Assembly (NCBI RefSeq): GCF_958979055.1
Contig: NC_084891.1
Location: 28,121,001 to 28,185,000, forward strand
Origin: Alnus glutinosa
Lineage: Eukaryota; Streptophyta; Magnoliopsida; Fagales; Betulaceae
Direction: 5' to 3'
DNA: 64,000 bases
In this document: positions 26,011 through 37,392 of the stretch, in pieces
Layout: each line of letters starts with the position of its first letter
Position numbering within the stretch: the first letter of the stretch is position 1
The notes under the pieces: generated by a model
Databases searched by the model: none
What the model saw: only the letters and a program-made list of their open reading frames with translations
What the model was told of the DNA's origin: nothing
Translations under genes and position numbers: made by a program

Positions 26011-29000
26011 TAATTTTTTTTTTTAAAAAAATAAGTTTATTTATTTATTTTTTAATAAATTTATATTTTTTATTAAGATGGACACGTGTCGCCATCTTAT
26101 TGGCGACACGTGGCGCTGAAGTGGCATTTGACGGAATCTGTTAAAAAATTTAACAGAATTTGACGCTAGGGATCGATTTGTAATTATTGCATAGTATAGG
26201 GACCTCCCATGTATTTTTTAAACCATAGGGAATGAAAAATAATTATGGCATATCATAGGGACCAACGGTGCAATTATCCATAAAATAAAATTAAGCAATA
26301 ATCTCAATAGAGGTAGCTAGCCTACTTCCTTTTTTTTTTTCTTTTTTTCCCCTTAACCACTGTCTTACAATGTTTTTAATTCACAGCCATCAGTTGACAT
26401 CAAGACAGTGTTATCTCAATTAATGGACAGATTATCAAATTATGCTGCTTCAAGTACAGATGTGAGTCATCTATATGCTGTCTTTGTGATTCATGCTTTT
26501 CCATTTTCTTGATCAAGGTTTTCTTCTGTCAGGTATTACCCGAATTTCTCCAAGTGGAAGCTTTTGGAAAATTGAGCAGTGCTATCGGGAGGGTAAGCTG
26601 TCTATTGCCCTAAGATTGTAAATTTACTTTGACTGTTATACATAGTTGGAAGATTTCTACAAGCTCAACCATTCTGTTGAAGAAGTTGAGTTCCAAAAGA
26701 TTAAACAGTAGACCTGTAGGTACTGCTTTCTTAAAGTTTTGATACAAATTTAATAATAGTGTAGCGAGATGGAATCCCATGAAGTGACTATTTCGTGAAA
26801 GACTAAAAGAATCTATTTTAAATGATCATACATTATTTATGACCTTCGTTCGGAAGGTCAACTGAAGGGTGCGGGTAACACAGCACAGGGCAAAACTCAA
26901 TTAGATGTAAGTTGTACTGCCCTCAGATTTCATGTTCAGTGCACTGTTTCTTCAATGTACATGGAAGATGTGATTCATGCAGAGAAAGGTATCATTTTGT
27001 TCAAAACCAGAAAGGAATGATCTCAAACAATTTAACAAGGATATCATCTAATCCCAAATTGTCAAGTATATGCCTTAGACTTCCAATTGGAGCATGTGCT
27101 CCATTTGATATATTAGCAATGGAGACACAGAAGTCAGCTCTGCAAATGACAAGAAGGAGAACATGGATGATGAAATCTGATAAGAGGCTTTGGCCTTTTT
27201 GGTAAAATCCCAGCCGGAGTATTCAAATTTGAAGGGAAAAAGAGAGCCTTATTTTATACTCAACTGATTTCACATGTTAGGCATGCAGATGCATTGATTA
27301 TACCCTTTTTTAATAGCAGCATTTTCCTTCATTTATTTCCATGCTTTCCATGTTTTTCTCTACTATTAATATGTTTAATTAAATGTGGAATTCCGCTCTA
27401 TTTATGTTGTTCAACTACAATGCAATGGCAGGTGATAGAAGCACAGGTTGACATGCCTATTGTTGGAGCCATAAGTTTATATGTCTCTCTTCTTACATTT
27501 ACTCTCCGTGTTCATCCTGATCGGCTTGACTATGTGGATCAAGTACTGGTATGTTTCCTCTCAGAACTCCTTTATAACACTCACTTGACACCTATAAGTT
27601 TCACCTAACTATGACATGGGCGGTAAATTCTTTGAGCTTCCATATCAATTGGATTTTTATTTTATTTTATTTTTTTCCCCAGGGAGCATGTGTTAAGAAG
27701 CTTTCTGGAAAACCAAAGCTCGAAGACAATAGAGCAAAAAAACAAGTTGTCGCGCTACTGAGCGCTCCATTGGAGAAATACAATGATATTGTCATGGCCC
27801 TGATGCTTTCTAACTATCCCCGTGTGATGGAGCACCTTGATAATGAAACAAATAAAGTCATGGCCATTGTTATTATTCAAAGCATCATGAAAAATAACAC
27901 CTGCATCTCTAATGCTGATCAGGTAGGTGTGTTCTTTGTTTGTGTTACAATCTCGAATTTTCTTTTTGGAGAGTGTGGTTAATATGCTCTTTGTAGGTTG
28001 AGGTGTTGTTCGAATTAATTAAAGGGCTCATGAAAGACTTGGATGGAACTGCTGTGGATGAGGTGCATATAACTATTTTTTGGGTCAGCATTTTCATGTA
28101 AAAGATAAATATTTGAGTGTTTAGAATTTTCCTTCCTTTTTTTTTCGCCTATTGAATCTTTAACGTTCTAGTTATGAACATGTACGACTTCTCTTGTTGC
28201 ATGTATCTCTCCTGGTTTATTCCTGGCATATTAACAATAGCTTGATGAGGAGGATTTTAAGGAAGAACAAAACTCGGTTGCTCGTCTCCTTCACATGCTT
28301 TATAATGATGACCCAGAGGAAATGTTAAAGGTAAGTCATTGATGTCTTGAAAGTTTTCTGCATCATCACTGTTTCTTTTGATGCTAATGTTACTTGAATC
28401 TTCTTAAATCAATAAAATCTTGTAAAATACCTATCCTGCTCATTTCAAGTTATACTCTTCTTGCTCATTGAATTGATACAAAATTGTAGGATTTTGACTG
28501 TCAATCAATGTTTACGCAGTCCTTGTAAAATGTAAATAGAAAGATTTCCGCAACAAATTAATATTTTTTAATATATTTTAGAGCCTTAAGAATCAGAACC
28601 TTCAAGGCTTCAAGTGATTTTTGGCCCCCCTTTAATGTATAATGCTAATGTGAGCATTTATCTTCTCTTGGAGACTTTGTATTCATCCAGTAATAGTGCC
28701 ATGGTCCAACTTTTTCTTAGGTTTAGTTGTGGTCTATGATTCAAGGACACTTTTTTAAATTTTGGGGTGTTCAACTCTTTTGATGGTAGGACTATAGTGT
28801 AAACCTGTATCAGACATTTCTGTGTTAAAATGCAATGCTTGTCTCCATTTCCACGAGTCTTAGGTTCCGGTTAGTTAATTTTTTTTCTCTCATATTTACG
28901 ACTTACAGAATCATCTTCTGATATTGTTGGTTACTGACCTTCAGATCATAGGTATCATGAAGAAGAATATAATGGATGGAGGATCAAAACGCCTGCCTTT

Positions 29001-31421
29001 TACTGTTCCTCCTCTTATAATTTCTGCACTCAGGGTATGCTTCCTACTGATTGTAGCAGACAATTGTTTCACTTTATACGTATGTACAGATTCCTATATG
29101 AGATACACATGAGTGAAGAATCACATGTTTGTGGTTTGCAGTTGATTAGGCGATTGCAAGGTCAGGATGGGGATGTAGCTGGAGAAGAAGTGCCTGCAAC
29201 GCCAAAAAGGATTTTTCAGATCTTAAATCAGGTTACTTTTCTGAGATTTAATAGAACTTCTGTGGAAGACATTGTCAATTATTACATGTTGATTCTTAGA
29301 TTGGTATAGAGAGATCATAGCAGACAAATTTTCTCTGCTATGTGCTTTCTTGACAGGGTCTCATATGTTGATAGTTCTGTTGGATGGTTCAAATTTATAA
29401 CCAAAACTTTGTTTAAAACTTCCTTTCCAGTTTCCTATGTGTTCTTTCACTACATTTTACTTAGTGTTGTCTGTTCTCTCTCTCTCTTCCCCCCCCCCCC
29501 CACCCCCGGCGCGCTTGTGCCTCTTCCCTTCCTCCTTAAAAAAGAGAAATGCTAGACTTCCAAAAATTTTCCTCTAAAATTTGGTTCCCAAATGATGTGT
29601 TACAATCTCATGAGATGGTGACACATTTCCCAAAATAATAGATTACATGGGATTGTGACACATCATTTGAGATGTCTAGCATTTCTCCCTTAAAAATGCT
29701 TTTCTATGTTGGATGCTTGTACTCTTACCTGCGATATGACAATAATGATTACTTTGTTTCAGACTATTGAAGCTCTTTCAACTGTTCCAACTCCTGAACT
29801 GGCATTAAGGTTATACCTGCAATGTGCTGAGGTATGTAATGACTGTGTGATAGTGCAGATAAAAGGATCAGAAAATGATTTTGGTTTTCTTTCCCTTAAT
29901 ATTTGTAGGAAGACTTATCAAAAAAAAATATATATATTTGTAGGAAAGCATTTTCTGCTTTCAAGCTTTTAGCTGTAAAGGCATATCATGGATCCCATTA
30001 TTATGCAAGAAATGTTACAATGGCATTCTGCCATTACCATACTAGTTAGTTACACTTCGTTAAACAGAGATACTATGCATTATCTCGTGATCATATTTTC
30101 CTTTGATAAAGAAAGACTTACATGTCATGTTGAATAACTGTAGCAGGGGACTAAATGTACGTTTCTGAACTCTTTGTTTTTGTTCCTTGACAATCAGGCT
30201 GCTAATGACTGTGATCTTGAGCCTGTTGCTTATGAATTTTTCACTCAGGCATTTGTCTTATATGAAGAAGAAATTACGGTAATTGTCCATGAATTAATTG
30301 TTTTTTTTTTTTTTTGATGAATATGAATTAGTTTCTTGTGATTGAGTTTCATTGTAGATTACTGACAAGAAGTGGCCTTTAAGTCTTCAAATGTTGAATG
30401 AAGAAACTTCCAGTGTCTCACATTTAGCCTTTCCTTATTTGTTCTATTCACACAAATATGTACCTTGCTTTTAGGACTCCAAGGCTCAGGTGACTGCAAT
30501 ACATCTAATAATTGGGACTCTTCAGAGAATGAATGTATTTGGTGTTGAAAATAGAGATACTTTAACCCACAAGGCCACGGGGGTAATGATTGCGTGCATT
30601 TGTATCTGATTATTGTGCTCTTGCAACCCCTTCCTGCCAAAACTCATAATAATGTTTTTCTTTCGTACAGTATTCAGCAAAGCTTCTAAAGAAACCTGAT
30701 CAGTGCAGAGCAGTTTATGCATGTTCACATCTTTTTTGGGTTGATGATCAGGATGGCATTAAGGACGGAGAAAGGTACACTTCAGTCAATATGTTAAATC
30801 AAACTAGTTGCCCGGTTGGCTGGTTTCATTCGTCTTCATGCGTCTATTTGTCTGCAATTTTTTTTTTGTATGAATTTCTCTGCTTGCTAGGTATTCTCTG
30901 CTTGGTGTGGTAATCTTGACTTTACCTAAATTACCAGAAATTCTGGAAGGCGGCATAACTACAAGTGCTATTTCTATTAACAGGGTCCTGCTTTGCTTAA
31001 AGCGTGCCTTGAGGATTGCAAGTGCTGCCCAACAGATGGCCAATGTTACACGGGGTAGCAGCGGGCCAGTTACACTCTTTGTTGAAATACTGAACAAGTC
31101 AGTAGTTTGGAGCTCGTACCAAATTTGAACTTTTTTATACACGCATAGTAAATAGCTTTTTATATGTGTGGTATGATTACTTTTATGGATCATGGGTGAA
31201 TTTGCATCAGGTACCTCTATTTTTTTGAGAAGGGAAACCCCCAAATCACAAGCGCCGCAATCCAAGGTCTGATAGAATTAATCACAAGCGAGATGCAAAG
31301 CGACTCCGGAGCCCCGAATACTGTTCCGGATGCTTTCTTTGCGAGCACACTGCGGTACATTCAGTTCCAGAAACAGAAAGGTGGTATAATGAGTGAAAAA
31401 TATGATTCTGTCAAGGTTTGA
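22148..31421 (+). CDS. VPS35: Vacuolar protein sorting-associated protein 35 (retromer core), 22 exons, 790 aa
   Basis: VPS35 is the alpha-solenoid scaffold of the retromer core (with VPS26 and VPS29), which recycles vacuolar sorting receptors and PIN-type cargo from endosomes. Exons: 22148-22240, 22328-22424, 22522-22645, 23718-23903, 24255-24342, 24540-24596, 24685-24774, 24899-25021, 26387-26461, 26533-26592, 27432-27548, 27683-27922, 27997-28062, 28241-28330, 28945-29034, 29142-29231, 29763-29831, 30198-30278, 30475-30582, 30671-30774, 30984-31097, 31211-31421. They join in frame to 2373 nt. The conserved VPS26-binding motif PRLYLL is at residues 103-108, and the HEAT-like helices continue to the end. 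The length matches plant VPS35 (about 790 aa). The alternative start at the second Met (22151) changes one residue only. Introns 8 and 16 hold MITEs. No damage is visible. Confidence 0.97.
23559..23619. repeat. (AT)n microsatellite in VPS35 intron 3
   Basis: About 30 uninterrupted AT repeats, about 100 bp before exon 4. Likely length-polymorphic. A CA/CG dinucleotide run also lies in this intron near 22961-22986. Confidence 0.95.
25595..26280. mobile_element. Near-palindromic Mutator-type MITE in VPS35 intron 8
   Basis: 686 bp, flanked by a perfect 9-bp duplication TAAAATAAA (25586-25594, 26281-26289). The arms are inverted repeats of about 260 bp starting GGGATAATTGCAC and TGGATAATTGCAC (right end read in reverse). 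They pass through 'ggtccctgtggtatgcc', 'caaatcgatcc', 'aacagattccgtcaaatg' and a CACGTGTC motif. The centre is poly-A, then a GC-rich block of GGTGGC/GCCACC words, then poly-T. The 9-bp duplication and long inverted ends point to Mutator-like elements. No transposase frame is present. Transcribed within the intron, it could fold into a very long hairpin. Confidence 0.9.
29543..29687. mobile_element. 145-bp MITE with 9-bp duplication in VPS35 intron 16
   Basis: Perfect 9-bp flanking repeat CCTTAAAAA (29534-29542, 29688-29696). The ends are AGAGAAATGCTAGAC and GTCTAGCATTTCTC, with further inverted matches inside (caaatgatgtgt against acacatcatttg). Start and 9-bp duplication resemble the element at 44408-44537. 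Confidence 0.85.
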
Positions 31422-33633
31422 GTTGCTTGTATGTGTTTAAGTTATGCTACTGAAATGTCTGGGCAAGCAGCTAGTTGTGTGAAAAGTGATGGGGTTTAGA
31501 GGAAGGAGATGATGGGGAGCGGTGAGCAGTAAAGAACAATTGGGTGAAAAATTCTTCGCACCCTTGACGGGGAACGAACTCATTTATAGGTTTATTTTTA
31601 TTTTTTTTGACCATTCGCTTGTTATTTTTTTTGTCAAATATTATTATTTTTTTTTTTGTCAAATATTAATTTCAACCCATTGGCTGCTATTGAAATATAA
31701 AAATTATCTTAAAGCTTCTTGTGATAAGTATTTTGTATCAAATTGATTATTTCGCCCAATTGTGTCTTTTTATTTGATGGAGCTCTTGTAAAATTATAAA
31801 TTTACCTTCTAGATTAAAAAAAAAAAATTAAAAAAACGACCGCCCCTCACAGATGGTTCATGGAGGCTGCTTTTTTTTTTTTTTTAATTAAAAAATATTT
31901 GACGGTAGAATTATAATTTTACAAAGGCATATAAGCTCATTTCAAAAAAAATAATTTTACAAAGGCTGTGTCAGAATAATGGACAAAATGTGTATGAAAT
32001 TATATGGAAGATCAATTTGCTACAAAGAGCTTACCACAAGCAGCGATTAAGATAATTTTTATATCCCATGGATCGGTTTGGTACGTGCCCATAGGCCATA
32101 GATCAATTATTCGGCATTGGAACGTCAAGGCATCAACTAATCTCTTCATGTTTAGGTCCCTGATGACGACCAAACCCAAATGAATAAACCTGAGTTCATT
32201 TATTTGTTTATTTTACGAAAAATGTTAAGACTTCCTACTCTTTTATAACTTATTGACGGAAGGGTGTTAATTGTCTTTTTATAGTGGTTGATGTGTCTCC
32301 AATTACATGTTAACACATGTGAATAAATTGTAAAAGAATTTTACTCTTATTTTATTGCGCATGATGAAAAGTTAATCATAACATGACACGTCTTGAGATT
32401 CACCTATTAAAATTAAGTTTGAGCCCATATGTGAGGAGAGTATTAAAGTCTTTTTCTTATCAGCTTAAACTTTTAGATTAAGTGGTAATTTAATATGATA
32501 TCAAAATTAATGTCCTAAATTTAAACTCGGACTCTATCAATTAATTTTCATTTTATTTTAATTAAATAATTTAAGTGTCTACTGAAATAAAGTTTAAGCC
32601 CCCGCACACACGCGAGGAGCAGTGATATAATATAAAACTGTAACTTAACGTATTCCCTCGCCCACGTCATATTCTTTCGCGTTTGTTGGCTGCTCCATTC
32701 TATAATCTATTGGCCCTGGTCAAAATGGACGAACGTTGAATTCACAAGATTTGTGGGAGCCATTACACGTAATCTAAACGATTGTTTGGTGGGTTAGATA
32801 GGATTTCTCGGTCAAAGTTTCAAACTAAGGAATTAACTTTATCAAAGTTGGAAAACACTAATGAAAGGACGTACAGAAAACTTTTACTAATAAATTTCTT
32901 GCAAATAGACAGACGTGTAAGGAAATTGTAGTCTAAACAGTTTCCTTATTGGAACTCAGAAAGATCCCTGGCGTCTGTCTTTCTTTCTAACATATGTTTC
33001 TCATTGGGCTTGTTTTGCTAGGGAAATTGTAGTCCTAAATTTCCTCTTCTCCTCTTCACTTATCCTAAATTGTAGTCCTAAATTTTCCCTTCTCCTCTTC
33101 ACTTTTCTATACAAATTCTTTTTATTTTATATCACTTCTAACTTCCACTACCAATTCTTCTTCCCTTACCAAACAAGGCCATTAATTAAACTCAATTGGG
33201 CAAACGATTGTCTGCCTCTTACTAATATTTAAATTGCCTGTCGTAGTCTCAGCATGTTTATCTCCACATCAACTTTCTTTGTTTTCTTCTCCTTGTAAAT
33301 GGATTAATGAAGTGGCCGAGAATCTTCCTGGGATTTGTTTAAACTGAAAATTTTCTGCCGGGTACTTTTTTTTTTCTAAGGGAAGTCAATGAACAGCAAT
33401 GGCAGGCGCTAAGGGTTGATTCATCCATTAGAAGATTGTTTTGGAAGTCAGCACGTTTTTAGGAGGCGTCAAAGCAAAAATGATGATTAAGAAGGAAAAA
33501 AAGGAGCAAAGAAATGGGACTCCAGAAAGAAGCAGAACATCCTCTGCTTTGACTTCATTTATGTGAGAAACTCTCTGAATTACGGCTAACATTCTGCTCG
33601 CTAGATCAAAAGTTGAGCTCGAAACTCGCAACC
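31422..33633. other. Spacer between VPS35 and the kinase gene
   Basis: Starts with the VPS35 3' UTR. It holds a foldback element (31783-31935) and a dispersed 'aaacttttagattaagtggt' repeat near 32466. It also has two related 'agtttgagcccatatgtgag' / 'agtttaagcccccgcacaca' segments (32414 and 32589) and a tandem duplication of about 43 bp at 33018-33105 (two 'ttgtagtcctaaatttt'-type copies). No gene is seen. The last 300 bp are presumably the promoter and leader of the kinase gene. Confidence 0.55.
31783..31935. mobile_element. Small foldback element (probable MITE)
   Basis: The left end 'ttgtaaaattataaatttac' is inverted at the right end ('gtagaattataattttacaa'). Poly-A and poly-T runs around a short GC-rich core lie between them, the same layout as the larger MITEs in this window. 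No clear target duplication was found. Confidence 0.5.
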
Positions 33634-36264
33634 ATGGAAGTATATGATCATCAATACCAGGAGGAAGCCCCTTTGCGATCAATTTCTCTCCTCCCAAGAG
33701 AGCTACCAGAAATATCAACACTCGGTTGGCCACTTTTAAGGAAAACTTCACCTGCGAGTCAAGAAGCTTTGAGAAGAATATCTGAAGCTAGGAATATGTC
33801 TGTGGTTCAATGGGTGATGAGCCTGCCTAGTCGATCCACGGTACAAATTTTGCAGCACCAGAAAACTGACATGTCTTTCAATAGAAAGGCTGTCAACTCC
33901 TCCTTTGAAGATGAAACAGTTGGAGGTAGCAGTAAAAAAGCTGAAGATGAGAACTTTGGCCTTGTCTGTCAATACAAAGTGGAAGTTTCCTCGAGTTCAG
34001 CTTCTTTCCATATAAAAGAGTCTCCACGATCAAGGCCTGGTTGGCCTCTTCTTCGGGTTGCAGCTTCTGCAAGTGTAGATTCTTCAATATATTCTGAAGC
34101 TAAAAATTTGTCTGCTGTTCAATTGGTCATGAGCCTGCCTAATCGATCAGATTCAGTAACTCCACAGACCCAAACTGGTTTAGTTTCGAATAAGATAGAA
34201 ATTCATATTGAAAGACAGATAAGTTATTCTGGGGTTTTAAAGAATTATCCGAAAGCATCAGGAAGACTACTCAGGGATTTGAAGCGTCTCATTTCTCCTT
34301 GTAGGTGGTTCAGCTACAAGGAGCTCAATAGTGCAACTTCCCATTTCTCCTCAGGTTAACTCTTTTTTCCGCTTGAATTCTTGCACCAGCAAAATGATTT
34401 TGATCCCTTCGGCATATTAATTTCACTATCTAAATATTTTGTTTCCCGACAGAAAATCTTATTGGAGAGGGAGGCTGTAGCAATGTGTACAAAGGGCGTC
34501 TTCCTTGTGGCAGATCAGTGGCAGTAAAAATATTAAAATCGTATAAGGAAGCTTGGATTGACTTCTTCTCAGAAATGAATATCATCTCTACATTGAAGCA
34601 CAAGCAAATTACACCTCTCATTGGTGTATGTGTGGAAGAGAACTTTCTTATCTCTGTGTATGACTTCTTTCCCAAGGGTAGTTTAGAGGAAAAATTACAT
34701 GGTAATCTTCAATGACTTGCAAATTAATTAATATTCTTCCCTTCAGAAGTTCCAGTGAAGTCATTTATGTGACTGATTATCTGTAAAGCAGGTCATGATA
34801 ACAGAGATGCGTTGCCATGGGAAGTGAGGTTTAAAGTGGCTGTTGCAGTTGCTGAGGCTCTAAATTACCTGCACAATGAATGTTCTCCTCCAGTTATTCA
34901 CAGAGATGTAAAATCTTCAAACATTCTTCTCTCCAATGAGTTTCAGCCACAGGTACTACTTCCACTGCATTGTTCCTTCCTTTTCTTTATGGAAACAGCT
35001 TCTGTAAAAATTGTTTTTATAGGCCGCAAGAATGCTATGGATCAACTTGAAACAAAGAGCTATTAGAATTATTTAAGGGATAAGCGGTGATTTAACAATG
35101 AATCAAGGCAAAGGTCTTGAATTCGATCGTGACTCTTTAGTTTATCTTCTATTTTAGTTAAATATTTCACGTGGAGAATGTTAGAATATTAATTAGATGA
35201 TCAAATTTACCATTTTCTATAAACTCAAACTTTTAGAATAAGTAGTGATTTAACATTAAAATACTTAAATCCAACTAAGTTCTAGGACTCATTTCTCTTA
35301 GTTGCTTTGAGATGTATCTATAAGTTTGATATTCTTGCTGATGCAGTTTTCTTTCTCAATGGCAGTTATCTGATTTCGGGCTTGCTATATGGGGACCAAC
35401 AGATTCAACTCATGTGATTCATGGTGATGTGGTAGGGACTTTTGGATACATTGCTCCAGAATATTTCATGCGAGGAAGGGTCAGTGACAAAATTGATGTA
35501 TACTCCTTCGGTGTGGTTCTTCTCGAGCTGCTATCAGGGAGGAAGCCAATTGGTTCTGAGACCCCCAAAGGACAAAGAAGTCTGGTTAAGTGGGTAAGAA
35601 CTTATTTTTTTCACGTACTTGCCTATTGCTGGTAGTTCTTCATCTATATATACTTCTTCAGTTTATTTTCATGCTTTTATTTTTCTCTTCCAAAAACTTT
35701 ACTTTTCAGAAGCTTCTAACCTGCATAATCAAATTGTATCCATCCAGGCGAAACCATTTTTAGAGAGCGGGGATCTTAAAGCATTGTTGGATCCAAAATT
35801 AGATGGGAATTTCGATTTTGATCAAACGCATAGAATGCTCTTGGCAGCAAGTCTCTGCATTAGCCAGTCATCTCAACTTCGTCCAAAAGTGAGACAGGTA
35901 GACACTGTTAAAATATTTATTAAATGATTAAATCAATCATTTTTTATCGGTTTAAACTTTTGAGATAAGTGAATAGCGGATATAAAAAGTTCTGTGATGG
36001 CTGGTCCAGGTACTAAAGATATTAACAGGGGAGAAGGATGTCGGTGAGTGTGTCAATTCCCATGTCATTGATTTGAAAGAGCTGGGAAATCAAGATGATG
36101 ACGACCTTTTTCTTGAATTTGGTTACAAGCAACCCATGGGCTCTGAATTGCTTCAGACAGAAATTGACACCAGCTCACTAAGTAGTAGTGAGACATCTCT
36201 ATGTAATGCAGAAAAACCCCGACACTTCATATTGAAGGATTACTTCAAACAACGGCAAGACTGA
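33634..36264 (+). CDS. Receptor-like cytoplasmic kinase (RLCK VI / STUNTED-like), 6 exons, 587 aa
   Basis: A soluble Ser/Thr kinase of the plant RLK/Pelle family. Exons 33634-34354, 34453-34701, 34792-34952, 35366-35593, 35748-35897 and 36010-36264 join in frame to 1764 nt. The kinase domain spans about residues 241-510: Gly loop [11 protein letters not shown] (245-255), VAVK lysine (K266), HRDVKSSN (360-367), DFG (380-382) and GTFGYIAPE. It is an RD kinase with all catalytic residues present. The N-terminal 220 residues contain a module seen twice: GWPLLR then [13 protein letters not shown] (31-68), and GWPLLR then [13 protein letters not shown] (136-172). In the family as I know it, that linker normally follows an N-terminal universal-stress-protein domain, and no such domain is evident here. 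The start is the first ATG of the frame; an upstream coding exon cannot be excluded. There is no signal peptide or membrane segment. STUNTED-like is a family-level name, not an orthology call. Confidence 0.92.
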
Positions 36265-37392
36265 TCATCGTCATCAATGAAGCCAAAGGAACTTGAAGCT
36301 CCTACACATTTTTTTTTAGTCCTCTGTGACAAGGGAATCCACCTTGTTTGGAAGCCAATTTGTTTTTGTTTTTGTTTTTATTTTTGTTTTTGTTTTTGTT
36401 TTCGGTATATATTCACATGTCAGATTCTGTTATGTAAACAAATTCAAAATTTTACATTATTTTTTCTCATAAAATTCATATTGGGTACAAAATACAAACG
36501 CCCAAAACATTTATAACTGCATGGGTTTTTAAAATTTAGGGTTCAGATTTGAGTTGAGTCCGCATCCTGCAATAATTCATGCATATTGTAGTTTATTTGA
36601 AAGAGTGAGGTTTGTTTATGATATTATATGTATTTCACCAAATTTTGATTTTGCACAGAAAATTCTATAATCACCTGCTCTCCCTTTCTTTATTGGCAAG
36701 CCTCAACTAAGAGCTACCCAAATTTCACCCATGGCACCAGCTTTCGACTGGTTGGTTAAAATATAAAGTCAATGTTCTCTTCTCTCTCTTTTTATAAAAA
36801 TAAAATAAAGTACATTTACCACCCAGTTTATAATTTTTTCCAATCTTTCAATTTGGTTATTGATTAACATTGTAATGTCCCTTCCCCGATCTAAAATAAC
36901 AAAAATCTCTACATATTTTTTTAAGAAGAAATCACTTTGGCCTATTTTGAATTTTTTTTGTGCTTTTTTATTATTATTTTTTTCTAAATTGTCTTTTCCT
37001 CTTCTTTTTTTTTTTTTTTAACATGGTATTTTTGTCATTTTGGAGGCTAAAGGAAAAGAAAACTTGGCAACCCCAATAATATATTTGTAAGGAAAAGATT
37101 TGAGAACATTGCAATAAAAATGGTAGATTGAAGGCATAACTTCAACTTCTCTTTATTTTTTCTATTTTTTATTTTTTTTAAGGTAAGATAATATTACATT
37201 AAAACATTGAATCAGTGCTCCCTTAATTATCCATTCTATATGAAGATATAGATGGAGATCAGCAACAGTTTTCGATGCTCTTTGCAAAAAGTCGAGCACC
37301 ATAGAATATTATCAAAACCTCATCTCAAGTGCTCAATACAACTTTACTGTACATGCCGCTGGAGTGCTGGAAAAAAAAAAAAAAAAAAAAAA
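36265..37392. other. Spacer between convergent genes
   Basis: The kinase gene (+) and the 37393-39632 gene (-) converge here, so both 3' UTRs lie in this gap. A (TTTTTG)n-like microsatellite is at 36361-36402 and an A run at 37371-37390. Nothing else is recognised. Confidence 0.6.

Noticed and set aside
25911-26144. 77-codon + strand frame in VPS35 intron 8
   Set aside because: It lies wholly inside the palindromic MITE and runs through a poly-T tract.
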